DNA of 64,000 bases from Tannerella forsythia (GCF_003860135.1 NZ_RQYN01000005.1:81919-145918), one strand, 5' to 3'; counted from the stretch's first letter, positions 1 through 9,243 are shown. Made by a program: numbers and translations. The notes: a model not told the origin generated them from the letters alone.

Positions 1-1962
1 TATTGCGTTCTTTGCTTGCATAACATCTGCAAATTCTTGTGTTGTTGTAGTAACTGGTATGGTTCCCGACAAGGCTTGCATCGCTGTGGGATTAGGGATG
101 TTCCTCACTACTGTCAAGCGATAGCGAGTAATTCCATTACCAATTACTTTGTCAAGAGTGATGCTTTCCTTGCCTTTCTTGCCATAAAGCATACGTTCTT
201 CTTGCTCAACCTCAGTTACGCTACTTACAAGGTTCTGACTGAAGAATGCCATCAGACGATTGCACACTTCATCGCGCCGATGCTCTATATCCTCTGGCAA
301 CCAATCATGCTTCAGATGATTGGTTGCCAAGTCTTGTACTTCTTTGACGTGAGAAACGATATAATATCGCTTTTTCTCGCCAAAATAGCCGTTTCCTGCA
401 CGAATGTTCGGATGCTTCTCGAAAGGTATTTTGTTGCCGATGCTCTCTAAATGTTCCTCTGCTGCTTCACGTGTCCAGCCAGCATAGTTGGCTTGCTTCC
501 ATCGTTTCGGAAGAATATGCTCAATCTCCAATTTTCCCGTAAATAATTTGCTTTCAACGTCGTAAAGATAAGCAGCAAGGAGTATAATGCTCTTAACGAC
601 TTTACTTCTTGTGCGCGATGCACGTTCTATCAGACTGTTAAAGTCTATCGGCATGATATTCTGGAATACAGTATCGCCATTGTGATAGATGTCAATGCAG
701 AACTTATAAGTCGGTGGTTTGACAGCATTGACCTGTGGCTTGATTATAAACTGAACCAACATGTACGACAGCAAGCCACGCATGAATTTTTCTATGCGTG
801 TTTTGAAATTATCTTCGCCTCGATGTTTGATATAGAACACACTGACAACACAACGCCAATAGTCATTGGGGAAGTTTACCAAACAATGAATGTACTTGAT
901 AGCTTCTAACGTGTAGTACTCGTTTCCTTCGTCAAACTCGCCTACATTGTCGTAGGTGTTCACCCAGAACCTTGCCAAGTCTTTGATGTCCTCAAAGAAA
1001 TTGTCCTTATGAAGTTCGTCATATTTGTAATTGTCGCCAGCATAAAACTTGCGAAGTCCTTTCTCATTATCTGTTATATTGTCCCTGGCACGAATAACGT
1101 GCATGTAGAAACGGAACATGTCGTTTATGGTCAGACCGCTGTCCTCGACAAGTTCTTCAAGGTTTTTCCATTCATCGGTAAAGGCAGACTTCTCTTCGGG
1201 TGTCCTTAACTTCTTATACAATTCTGCTTTAAATATATCAGAATCTGACAATGGAAGACCTCGATTATTCAGTGTACTAAAAATTGTCAGGGCTGAATTG
1301 AGGTCTTCGCATTCAATCGGAAACACGATGCAGTCGTTTAGAATGGTAAGACACAACTCTTTCCACATCATCGTGTTTTCTGCAGCAAACTTCTCACACT
1401 GGTTAAAGAAATAGGTATAATTCTTTGCGTAGGCTGATTTGCTGTCACGTTTCTCTCCTGTACAAAGGATATTCTTGAAGTCTTCATTATCCTTGTCGAG
1501 AGCTACACGACTGTCAATCTTCAGTAAGGTTCTGTCCTTTACCTTACGCGACATCTTGTCAACTTTCCAAATGCATGGTTCTATCTGTTGCATCAGTCCT
1601 TCGATGTCTTCATCGTTCGGCCATTCTTCTTTCATTTTTTCAAGCTTCAGATAGAATGCACGTAGCAATAGCATCAATGATGTCATACGTTGTTGTCCAT
1701 CTATGATATTGATTTCATTCTTATTTGCTTCGTCGGTATAGGTAACTATGGTGCCGATGAAGTACTCCTTTGGTGCATCTTCGTTTTTTCGTTTCTCATT
1801 GAAAAAGTTTTTGATGTCCGTCCAAAGAGTATCACACTCATTTTCACCCCAACGGTAAGGGCGTTGATATTCGGGTATCACATAAAGCCTATCCTTATTC
1901 GTTGAATCGGACATACTCAGCAAAGATGCTATATTTTTTCTACTTACTTGTAATTCTGCCAT
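1..1962 (-). CDS. DUF262/DUF1524 (GmrSD-like) protein, C-terminus cut by window edge
   Basis: The minus frame is open from an ATG at 1962 to base 1 with no stop (654 codons), so the gene is partial at its 3' end. Near residues 29-39 it has IPEYQRPYRWG and near residues 86-94 IIDGQQRMT, the two N-terminal DUF262 (ParB/Srx-fold) motifs of GmrS/DndB-type proteins. Around residue 480 it has LEIEHILPKRW followed by GNKIPFEKHPN, the His-Asn-His-type DUF1524 nuclease signature. Such proteins are known as modification-dependent (type IV) restriction nucleases, or as accessory genes in type I restriction loci. It starts 16 bp after the hsdR stop on the same strand, so it is very probably co-transcribed with it. 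The family call is strong; a role in defence is inferred from motifs and context. Confidence 0.9.
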   Translation of the reverse strand, partial: MAELQVSRKNIASLLSMSDSTNKDRLYVIPEYQRPYRWGENECDTLWTDIKNFFNEKRKNEDAPKEYFIGTIVTYTDEANKNEINIIDGQQRMTSLMLLLRAFYLKLEKMKEEWPNDEDIEGLMQQIEPCIWKVDKMSRKVKDRTLLKIDSRVALDKDNEDFKNILCTGEKRDSKSAYAKNYTYFFNQCEKFAAENTMMWKELCLTILNDCIVFPIECEDLNSALTIFSTLNNRGLPLSDSDIFKAELYKKLRTPEEKSAFTDEWKNLEELVEDSGLTINDMFRFYMHVIRARDNITDNEKGLRKFYAGDNYKYDELHKDNFFEDIKDLARFWVNTYDNVGEFDEGNEYYTLEAIKYIHCLVNFPNDYWRCVVSVFYIKHRGEDNFKTRIEKFMRGLLSYMLVQFIIKPQVNAVKPPTYKFCIDIYHNGDTVFQNIMPIDFNSLIERASRTRSKVVKSIILLAAYLYDVESKLFTGKLEIEHILPKRWKQANYAGWTREAAEEHLESIGNKIPFEKHPNIRAGNGYFGEKKRYYIVSHVKEVQDLATNHLKHDWLPEDIEHRRDEVCNRLMAFFSQNLVSSVTEVEQEERMLYGKKGKESITLDKVIGNGITRYRLTVVRNIPNPTAMQALSGTIPVTTTTQEFADVMQAKNAI

Positions 1963-1978
1963 TTTATCTGTTATTATG

Positions 1979-4900
1979 TTATGAGTTTTGTGAAGCGAGA
2001 CGGTAAATCTCATAGATGTCCTGTTCGCAAAATGATGGGAACATAGCTTGCAGGTCGTCACGCAAGTCCCAACTGGCATTGCTGTCGGAATCTTGCCAAT
2101 TAGCCCCTGCATTGCGATAGATGAAATCGTCAATCTTCTTTATGATTTCAATTACCTCGTTGTCATCCGCAGGAGCGTTCCATGCAGTACGGTTATTCCA
2201 TAAAGCCTTGCTACGCTTGTTACTAAGTCCATTTGGCGCATCACTACCATGCTTGATTGCTTTTATATGCTCAATGAGTGCCTTTATTCTCTCTTTGGCG
2301 GTAGCATTGCTTTCCCTCAGTTGGTCGAGCAATGCCTGTAACCTCTCACTGAAAGCTCGTTGCTCTTCCTCGTCACCGCTATTCCAGTCGGTATTGACAC
2401 GGCGAGCCTTACCCTCAATGACTTCGGCTGCTCCATTGGCATTGCCTCCTGCTTGACGGATGGCTTCATCAGCAGCCTTGTCGGTGTCTGTAGTATCATT
2501 GATAAGGTCGAGGAAAGAGAAGTCGGCAGATGCTTCCACCAAAGTCTCAGCATCCTCCGCACGGATATGCTGGTCAAGAAGCTGTCGCATATCGGGGTCA
2601 AGAGTGCGTGGATCGAAGTCGTCACCAGATTTCTGGCGCACCTTGCGCTGTATGGTTCCTGCCTCTCGGGAGAGTGAGGCAAAGCGTTCTATCTGCTCAG
2701 GCGTGAAATCTGTCTGGCAGAAATAGTCGGACATATTGTTATATGCTGTGACCATGCCACCTGTGATGCTGTACATGAGGTTTCGGCGGCATTGTGCAGG
2801 GTCTTCACCTTCCAGTTCGGCTACATAATACTCCGTAAGCGGTTCCAATTCTGTAAGTCCCTTACTTTCCCAGATGGCTTTCAGTCCTTCATAGGCTTCT
2901 GTTGCAGCCTTCAGTTTTTCTTTGCATTTATTGACAACACCATCGAGCAATCCTTCTACATCGACACCATCGAGACCAGAGAAGCCTTCGCCGTCGTTGA
3001 ACTTGACAACGGCATCTTCAATGCTGTCGAACAGATTCTTGAAACTGATGATACGGCCAAATTCCTTGTGTGTTTTGACTATCACGTTGCCTTCCTCGTC
3101 TTTGATGTCCTCGCCAAGTCGGTTCACACGGCATACTGCCTGGAACAAAGTATGGTCTTTAATCTCATTGTCGATATAAAGGACGGTGGCACATGGGGCA
3201 TCGAAGCCAGTGAGCAGCTTGTTTACCACAATGAGCAGCTTCATCTGTGCAGGACGCTTGATGAAGAGGTTCTTTGCCCACTTCTCATAGTCATCAGCAT
3301 TATTGATACCATCACCAGCATCTTTGAACGACTGCTTTGCCCAGTCATACTTGAATTTAGCCTCCGTTTCCTTGCTCGTGTCAGCCGAATCGTTGGCAAT
3401 ATCACTGTCCATTGGGTCATAGCTCGTTACTACTGCAACACGCCCTCTGAGCAGAGTGTTGCTGCTGTCTTGAGTAAAGAACTTGTAGTATCTGTAAGCC
3501 TGATAGATTGAACCAGCCACCAACATGGCATTACTCCAATCATGCTTCAACAGACCAAAACCAACATCGTCAAGGATGCTGTAGCCGATACGCTCGATAC
3601 GCTCCTTTGTAGAATAAACCTTTTCCAAGGTTGCCCATCGGTCTTCTACCATTCTGCATTGCTCATCAGACAGCTCACGTCCTGCTGTCAATGCAGCCAG
3701 TTTCTGGTCAACTTTCTGTTTGTTGGCAAGCTGTTGCTCTACGTTGCGGTATTCATATTGCAGGTCGAGGATAACCCTGTCTTCCACGGCCTGTTTGTGC
3801 AAATACTTGTGGATATATGGGCCAAAGGTACGTTCAGACATGCTCTTGATGCGGTTATACATATCGCCCTTGTCTTTCTTCAGGAGAGGCGTGCCAGTGA
3901 AACCGATGAGCATAATCTCCTTACCCATGATGGCTCGCATGGCTTCGTGAAGGCGACCGCTCTGTGTGCGGTGGCATTCATCGACAAAGACAAAGATGTT
4001 GTCACCCTTCACACTGAAGTTGTCGCCATATTTCTGTGTGATAATGGCTTGCAGTTCATTAAGGTATTCATCCAGACTAACCTTTGTTCCCGATTCGTCT
4101 TTCTCGGCTTCATCCTCAGATCCGTTTGCACCGAACTTGTGGATGAGTGAGCAGATGAGCCATTCTTCACCTTTATTAAGCGTGTCGAGAAGGTCGCTGC
4201 TTGAAGTAGCCTGATGAAGCGTGTTGCCTCCTTTTATGAATGTTCCTGCCAACTGCAGGTCAAGTTCTTTGCGATCAGTAATGACCACGACACGAGGATT
4301 CTTATAATTACGACGTATATAGGATGCCAAAGCAACCATCGTAAGACTCTTGCCAGAACCTTGCGAATGCCAGATAACACCGCTTTCCTTCTTTGGCATA
4401 CGTGCCACCGCTGCTTTGATAGCATATATCTGATGTGGGCGTAACACTTTCTTGATGCCGCCATCATTCAGTACACCATAGCGGAAGAAGAACATAAAGT
4501 TCTCTTTGTTGAAGAACATCATGTATGACTCTTGCTCTGTCAACACATCACCCAGTTTGTTGGTGTCGCGCTTCCATTTACACCAGAACTTTAACGGAGT
4601 TCCGACAGTACCATAGCGGAACTCCACGCCATCGTTGGAAGCTATGGTAAATTGTGTTGTGGTAAAGAAGGATGGTATGAAATCTCTTTCGTTTGATAAG
4701 TGCTGCTTGATACCTTCTTCATAATTGACAAGACTGCGCTTCAGTTCAATGACCGCCAAGGCTATGCCGTTCACATAGACAACGATGTCTGGACGCTTGT
4801 TCTTTCCCAACAAGGGGTCAATGTAACTGACCTCTTCGGCTATGGCAAAGTTATTGTTGGCAAAGTCCTTGAAGTCAAACAGCATCACGTCCTCGTGGTT

Positions 4901-5260
4901 TGACTCTGGGTCTGGTTGTGACTTGATGCCCATCATCAAGGTGTCATACAGGTCTGTATTGCACTGCATCAGACCGCTCATCTTGGCATTTCCAAGTCTG
5001 GCTTTGCTTTTTAGCTGAAATAGGACATCTTCTATCTGCCGTTCCGTGTATTTCGGCGTTTTGTCCTTTTTCTTCTGGGCTTTCAGGAACTTGCGCACCT
5101 CATCATCAAGGATGGGCGAGTTTTGCTTACCCAAACTGTTGACTATCTCGCCTTTGGCATATTGCCAGTTGCCGAGATACTTGTAACCAAGTTCGTCTTG
5201 AAACCTCCTAACGAGCTTGTTCTGATATTCTCTTTCCCTTTGTTCTTGATAAGTTGCCAT
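1979..5260 (-). CDS. hsdR: Type I restriction enzyme R subunit (HsdR)
   Basis: This 1093-residue protein is the ATP-dependent motor and nuclease subunit of a type I restriction-modification complex. The N-terminal nuclease domain shows the PD-(D/E)XK pattern: D158 in KRPDIVV, then E172-x-K174 in AVIELKRS. A superfamily 2 helicase follows: Walker A SQGSGKS at residues 299-305, the DECH box (FVDECHRTQSGR), motif III GFTGTP, motif V LLTGFDAP and motif VI QAVCRVNRLGED. The C-terminal third is the helical region that binds the methylase core. All catalytic motifs are present and the length is normal, so the subunit looks intact. It follows the metallopeptidase gene after 4 bp. No hsdM or hsdS is visible; they would have to lie beyond the left edge. 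Confidence 0.97.
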   Translation of the reverse strand: MATYQEQREREYQNKLVRRFQDELGYKYLGNWQYAKGEIVNSLGKQNSPILDDEVRKFLKAQKKKDKTPKYTERQIEDVLFQLKSKARLGNAKMSGLMQCNTDLYDTLMMGIKSQPDPESNHEDVMLFDFKDFANNNFAIAEEVSYIDPLLGKNKRPDIVVYVNGIALAVIELKRSLVNYEEGIKQHLSNERDFIPSFFTTTQFTIASNDGVEFRYGTVGTPLKFWCKWKRDTNKLGDVLTEQESYMMFFNKENFMFFFRYGVLNDGGIKKVLRPHQIYAIKAAVARMPKKESGVIWHSQGSGKSLTMVALASYIRRNYKNPRVVVITDRKELDLQLAGTFIKGGNTLHQATSSSDLLDTLNKGEEWLICSLIHKFGANGSEDEAEKDESGTKVSLDEYLNELQAIITQKYGDNFSVKGDNIFVFVDECHRTQSGRLHEAMRAIMGKEIMLIGFTGTPLLKKDKGDMYNRIKSMSERTFGPYIHKYLHKQAVEDRVILDLQYEYRNVEQQLANKQKVDQKLAALTAGRELSDEQCRMVEDRWATLEKVYSTKERIERIGYSILDDVGFGLLKHDWSNAMLVAGSIYQAYRYYKFFTQDSSNTLLRGRVAVVTSYDPMDSDIANDSADTSKETEAKFKYDWAKQSFKDAGDGINNADDYEKWAKNLFIKRPAQMKLLIVVNKLLTGFDAPCATVLYIDNEIKDHTLFQAVCRVNRLGEDIKDEEGNVIVKTHKEFGRIISFKNLFDSIEDAVVKFNDGEGFSGLDGVDVEGLLDGVVNKCKEKLKAATEAYEGLKAIWESKGLTELEPLTEYYVAELEGEDPAQCRRNLMYSITGGMVTAYNNMSDYFCQTDFTPEQIERFASLSREAGTIQRKVRQKSGDDFDPRTLDPDMRQLLDQHIRAEDAETLVEASADFSFLDLINDTTDTDKAADEAIRQAGGNANGAAEVIEGKARRVNTDWNSGDEEEQRAFSERLQALLDQLRESNATAKERIKALIEHIKAIKHGSDAPNGLSNKRSKALWNNRTAWNAPADDNEVIEIIKKIDDFIYRNAGANWQDSDSNASWDLRDDLQAMFPSFCEQDIYEIYRLASQNS

Positions 5261-5264
5261 AGTC

Positions 5265-5951
5265 CTATAGTGGGAATTCGTTTAATTGTTCTTTTATCTT
5301 TTGCCATCCAGGAAGATAAGTTCCAAGGATATGCTTGAATTTGTTTGTATGATTCTGCTCTATGAGGTGAGTAAGTTCATGGGCTACCACATATTCTATG
5401 CAGTTCAATGGTTTCTTAGCCAACTGTAGATTGAACATTATCTTTCCAGTATCTTTGTGGCACTTGCCCCAACTTGAAGTCATCTGCTGAATAGTCCATT
5501 CTGCGACCTTAACATCAAGTATTTTCTCCCATTTAGTCACATACAATTCGAAGGTTGGAGTAATTTGTTCCTTATACCAGTTCCAAAGTACATTTGCAAT
5601 GCTTTCCTTTGTGGTACGTTCATAGACATATACATTGATATAGTCGCCCAGAATATCGACATGGAAGGTACAGGTGTTGTCCCTGATAACCTTCAGACGA
5701 TAAAGTTCACCTTTGTAGTAATGGGCTTCACCAGACACATATTCGCGCTTATCTTGAAATGTGTAGGATGTAGTCTCTTTGCGCTTCTGTACGAGCCATA
5801 CCCATTTCTTTAGGACAAAGAGCTTAATCTGCTCATCAGTGTATGACTGTGGAGCAGACACATGAACCCTTCCATCGGGTGGATAGACCGCCAAATGGAG
5901 GTTCTTAATGGGCTTACGCTCAACTTCTATATCAACACCATTTACTACCAT
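5265..5951 (-). CDS. YgjP-like M48-family metallopeptidase (DUF45)
   Basis: This 228-residue protein belongs to the YgjP/DUF45 family of small cytoplasmic zinc metallopeptidases. The HExxH zinc site is visible as VVAHELTHLIEQNHTNKF, with a further histidine downstream as the likely third ligand. The upstream TSSWGKCHKDTGKIMFN segment is typical of the family (SRWGSC-like). It lies between the XRE regulator (3-bp gap) and hsdR (4-bp gap). This association with type I restriction loci is known, but the substrate is not. Proteolytic control of the restriction subunit is an attractive guess that the sequence does not prove. Confidence 0.9.
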   Translation of the reverse strand: MVVNGVDIEVERKPIKNLHLAVYPPDGRVHVSAPQSYTDEQIKLFVLKKWVWLVQKRKETTSYTFQDKREYVSGEAHYYKGELYRLKVIRDNTCTFHVDILGDYINVYVYERTTKESIANVLWNWYKEQITPTFELYVTKWEKILDVKVAEWTIQQMTSSWGKCHKDTGKIMFNLQLAKKPLNCIEYVVAHELTHLIEQNHTNKFKHILGTYLPGWQKIKEQLNEFPL

Positions 5952-5954
5952 GTC

Positions 5955-6185
5955 TCACTTTGATTTTTGCGACAACAAATATGATTTGTACTCGCGCACA
6001 ATCAATTCCTTAATGTCAACTTCAAGCAAGTCGGCAATCTTCAAAAGGCTTGGAAGGTCAGGCTGAGAAGAATTGGTACACCATTTTGAAACGGTGGATG
6101 GTGTTACCCCCATCTGCTCAGATAGCCATTTGTTGGTTCGCTTCTTTTCAACCAATACCAACTTGATACGATTTACATCTTCCAT
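5955..6185 (-). CDS. XRE-family helix-turn-helix regulator
   Basis: This 76-residue protein is almost entirely a Cro/C1-type helix-turn-helix domain. The scanning helices are in NKWLSEQMGVTPSTVSKWC, and DLPSLLKIADLLEVDIKEL supplies the following helices. It is the first gene of the minus-strand operon that continues with the metallopeptidase, hsdR and the DUF262 gene. This placement, together with a perfect palindrome overlapping its own promoter, suggests an autoregulatory controller of the restriction operon, similar in role to C proteins. The ATG at 6185 fits the promoter position about 20 bp upstream. Confidence 0.92.
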   Translation of the reverse strand: MEDVNRIKLVLVEKKRTNKWLSEQMGVTPSTVSKWCTNSSQPDLPSLLKIADLLEVDIKELIVREYKSYLLSQKSK

Positions 6186-6204
6186 ATATCTCAGTTTAAT
6201 GCCA

Positions 6205-6228
6205 CAAAGTTAGTGAAATTATTTCACT
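6205..6228 (-). promoter_or_regulatory. Promoter and palindromic operator of the restriction operon
   Basis: Read on the minus strand, TAACTTTG (6205-6212) matches the Bacteroidetes -7 consensus TAnnTTTG. Directly upstream, at 6212-6228, lies the perfect dyad AGTGAAAT-n-ATTTCACT with 8-bp arms. The dyad fills the space between the -7 and the expected -33 element, a classic place for repressor binding. Binding by the XRE protein encoded just downstream is inferred. Confidence 0.7.
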
Positions 6229-6302
6229 TTCTCATAATCTTACACAAAACATTAAGCTAAATTGCTTAATTTTATGATATTGTTAAATTGCTATAGTTTT
6301 TG

Positions 6303-6310
6303 TAACTTTG
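6303..6310 (+). promoter_or_regulatory. Promoter -7 element inside the IS1 left end
   Basis: TAACTTTG fits TAnnTTTG, and a TTG lies about 20 bp upstream inside the terminal repeat region (6280-6282). The transposase ATG follows 13 bp later, so this is the likely transposase promoter. Confidence 0.55.
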
Positions 6311-6322
6311 CAATAAAAAACT

Positions 6323-7007
6323 ATGGATTGTCCAAGATGCGGAAGTTTAAACCATCGCAAAGATGGCGTTGTCGGTGGTCGTCAGCGACATTATTGTAAA
6401 GATTGCCAATATCGTTACACAGTAGAAAAGAAATCGGATGTTAAGTCCTCACAAATTCGCCGTATGGCTTTGGAGATGTATTTGGAGGGTTTGGGGTTTA
6501 GGGCTATTGGTCGCATATTAAAAATAAGTCATGTCACGGTTTATTATTGGGTAAAGGAATGGGGTGAAAACGTGTCGCTTCCTCAAAAAGAAAAATGTGT
6601 CGATATTGTGGAATTAGATGAAATGCATACTTACGTGGGTTCAAAAAAAAACTACCGTTTGATATGGATTGCTGTTGATAGACTTGGAAAAAGGTTTATC
6701 TCTTTTGTCTGTGGGGACAGAAGCACAAAGACAGGCTTAAAACTATGGAAACGGGTGCAGGAAATTTCTGTTTGTTTTTATTGCTCTGATTGTTGGAAAA
6801 GTTATGCGGAAATTATCCCTCCAAAAAAAACATATTCAAACAAAAGCAGAAACTTACACCGTAGAGAGTTACAATAGCAGAGTCAGGCATTATTTGGCAA
6901 GATTTAAGCGAAAAACAAAATGTTACACCAAAACTGAACATATGATAGAAAAATCTCTAAAGTTACTCTTTTTGAAACTTAATAATGAATTAACTATATT
7001 AGTTTAA
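6323..7007 (+). pseudogene. IS1-family transposase, frame broken at an A8 run
   Basis: The first frame (6323-6877) begins with a zinc-finger segment CPRCGSLNHRKDG...YCKDC as in InsA, then a helix-turn-helix, then the catalytic aspartates in VELDEMHTYVGSKK and CSDCWKSY as in InsB. The conserved C-terminus, including the third catalytic residue in TVESYNSRVRHYLARFKRKT, lies in another frame (up to 7007). Joining the frames requires +1 (or -2) at the A8 run 6823-6830. Classical IS1 uses a -1 slip between insA and insB, a different direction and place. Therefore this is either a one-base insertion that inactivates the gene or an unusual programmed shift. Inactivation is more likely. Confidence 0.8.
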
Positions 7008-7243
7008 CAATCCCAATTTTATATTTTCCATCTTCTTTGTTATCTTTGAATTGCTTATTTAAAGCGGTAATGTTATTACTGGTATTCTAAAACATAAAAT
7101 TTCCACATCCCAAAGATTGCCTGTCTGGTGACACATAAACATTGGTACGATTGACTAAGCAAACAGCCATCAACATAAAGTTGACAGCCGTTTTTTCATT
7201 CAGAGTTGTCTTGAATTATTAACTGACATTGTAACACGGCTAC

Positions 7244-7462
7244 TTAGCGCATCCGAATGAGGAATTTTCCCACACATATCTCTGCCAGCCAAAGCCAAAT
7301 GCTTGCGCCCCAAAGGAGAGACTCTGCGAGTGCAAGTGCCACCCAAATTGATATTTTGTATCTCAGTTTCATCTTGTCTGATTTTTTTGATTTTATGCGG
7401 ATTTCAGAGGTGAGAGAGTTGAGTTTCAACTTTCTTTTCCCTGCTTCTCGCATATCCGACAT
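7244..7462 (-). CDS. Possible small hydrophobic protein of a mobile-element remnant
   Basis: This 72-residue frame has a basic, polar N-terminal half and one strongly hydrophobic stretch near residues 38-58 (WVALALAESLLWGASIWLWL), followed by a short basic tail, consistent with a single membrane helix. I do not recognise the family. An internal ATG at residue 31 could be the true start. It stands alone in decayed DNA with no clear ribosome binding site, so it may not be expressed. Confidence 0.35.
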   Translation of the reverse strand: MSDMREAGKRKLKLNSLTSEIRIKSKKSDKMKLRYKISIWVALALAESLLWGASIWLWLAEICVGKFLIRMR

Positions 7463-7857
7463 TTTTTTATGCGTCTTTCCGTCGGGTCGGTCGTTTTCGT
7501 TTCAGTGGCGTAAAAAGGTAGGGCTTAGGACAAACAAGGTTTTACGGCGAGAATACTACCTGCAATGAAATGGAAGTGTGGAGATTGTCGTCTAAACGGC
7601 TTGCCGCCCCGACCTTTTTTGGTCCGTAAAAGTCCGGAACTACCTTTGCAGCTGACAACGAACAACCGATTCCGACATGATACACGGGCATAAGTGGAGG
7701 ATGGGTAAGGAGAGAAGCAGGGCGAAAACAAAAAAACGCAGTCTTCGGAGACTACATTTATCATAAGAATAGAATACCCGGAAAACAAAAAGCAACCCCA
7801 ATGGACAGCCTTACGAAAATAACTCAGAGAAAATTCTTTTTTCTCACGATATACTCT

Positions 7858-7865
7858 TATCTTTG
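7858..7865 (+). promoter_or_regulatory. Orphan -7 promoter element
   Basis: TATCTTTG matches TAnnTTTG exactly and is followed by an untranslated-leader-like stretch, but there is no gene in the plus direction before the convergent integrase. It may be the surviving promoter of a deleted mobile-element module. Confidence 0.4.
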
Positions 7866-7991
7866 CAACAAACAAAGTGGTTCTTTGAAATGGCAAAACA
7901 AGGTAGAGTATAGAAGCTCGCTGGTTTCCTTATTGTTACCTCCCTTTATTGATAAACAATATAATCAGTTGATTATTTGATATTTATAGAA

Positions 7992-9044
7992 TTACCTATG
8001 CTTTGCCATATGAAATGTCAAATCTTTGTTGATACCACATAGAGTTCCTATTTCTTTTAGATAGGCATTCATTTTCTGATTGCTCAAAACCGGCAATATC
8101 CTGTTGTCGGGTAATCTGCCCTCATACTTCTCCAATATTTTTTTTGGTATATCAAGTAACGGGATAGAAAACGACACATCTGTTTTTTCTCTCTTCCCGA
8201 TTATCCACAAGTTGCCATCAAATGAAGTGCGGATATTCTCTTTTCTTAAATTTTTCACGTCAATATATGCTAAACCGCAGAAACAAGAGAAAATGAAGAT
8301 ATCACGTACCTGTTCCAAACGCTTGGTAGAGAATTTTTTCATTGCTATGGCCGTAACCTCTTCCTGCGAGAGGTAACCTCTATCTACCTTTTTCAAACGT
8401 ATCTTATAGTTCGCGAAAGGATCTGCTTTAATCCATCCGTTGTTTTTGGCTATGATGATTATGCGTTTAAAAAACTGCATGAATTTGGCGGTAGTATTCG
8501 GATTACATCCGCAAGAAGTCAATAAATAGACTTCGAAATCCATCAGGAAAAGATGATTGATCTCTTTGAGGGCGATGTCATTCAAATGATATTTCTCTTT
8601 GACGAAGTTACTAAGACGTTTCCTTGCTACTTCATATTTCTGGTAAGTAGCCTTAGATTTGTTTATACCAACAAGCTTGGCTACATCTTCATTGTGTTTC
8701 TTGAACATTTCCAGAAGCATTTGTTGCTTGAGCTCAACTCCAAAGAAAATGTTTTTAATACGATCCGGTGTAACGGAGCTTTCACGCTCCTGAAGTTCTC
8801 GATAGATTTTTGTCATAGTAGCCTTAATGCTATCAAGGATGGCATTAAGTTCTATCACTTCTTGTGTTCTTCCGACAGCCTTGCCCGCTTTGGCGTCCCA
8901 AATTTCGGGGGAGACCTCTACTTTTGCTCCGAACTGTACAGCTTGTCCATTGACTGTAATTCGTCCCATAATGGGCATTTTCCCATTTGCTTTAATAGCA
9001 CTACTTTTGCCATAGAAAAGGATGTTGAATGTACTTTTTCTCAT
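7992..9044 (-). pseudogene. Tyrosine recombinase/integrase, C-terminally truncated
   Basis: The 350 residues match the Bacteroidales phage-integrase type: an N-terminal arm-binding domain (Arm-DNA-bind-5-like, residues 1-90), a SAM-like core-binding domain (about 105-200), and the start of the catalytic domain (IFIFSCFCGLAYIDVKNL near 250). The frame stops just after LTFHMAKHR, where the family normally reads HMARHTFAT. The R of this box is K here, and about 60 residues carrying the later His and the nucleophilic Tyr are absent. It should therefore be inactive. The gene points away from tRNA-Ser, 270 bp off, the usual arrangement of an element integrated at a tRNA. Confidence 0.85.
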
Positions 9045-9138
9045 AACTCAAAATTTAATTTCAAAATTAGTTTCAATAATCAAATTATGAGATATATAAG
9101 GGCTGCCTATTCCAGACAAAACACGGCCAAATTCAGAC

Positions 9139-9190
9139 AATTCGTAACCTATTTTGCTTTTTGAGGAGTAGGTTACGAATTGGTTACGAA
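9139..9190. repeat. Inverted and direct repeat upstream of the integrase
   Basis: AATTCGTAACCT (9139-9150) is repeated as its perfect complement AGGTTACGAATT (9170-9181), and GGTTACGAA recurs directly at 9182-9190. The cluster sits between the integrase start and the tRNA, where arm-type integrase sites or an attachment region would be expected. That role is inferred. Confidence 0.5.
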
Positions 9191-9243
9191 ACCATGTCCT
9201 TTTTTGGCTTATCAGTGACTTTAAGTGGAACCCATACTATATG

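Larger units (their letters stand above)
6276..7014 (+). mobile_element. IS1-family insertion sequence with 8-bp target duplication
   Basis: The element is about 739 bp, close to the 768 bp of classical IS1. Its ends are imperfect inverted repeats: GATATTGTTAAATT at 6276 and, read inward from 7014, GGGATTGTTAAACT (11 of 14 match). It is flanked by the direct repeat AATTTTAT at 6268-6275 and 7015-7022, an 8-bp duplication as expected for IS1. The single transposase frame is interrupted near 6823-6830. The element lies upstream of the restriction operon promoter and does not break a visible gene. Confidence 0.85.
7023..7991. other. Gene-poor remnant between IS1 and the integrase
   Basis: About 970 bp hold no convincing complete gene. 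There is one weak small reading frame (7244-7462, minus), a good plus-strand promoter element at 7858-7865 that leads into only a seven-codon frame (7890-7913), and open minus-strand sequence at 7525-7896 whose translation lacks recognisable motifs. The composition and the broken integrase next to it suggest decayed mobile-element DNA. Confidence 0.5.

Noticed and set aside
7525..7896. 123-codon minus-strand frame
   Set aside because: No motif, Phe/Ser-rich shadow-like translation, and its start overlaps the orphan promoter on the other strand; kept as noncoding.
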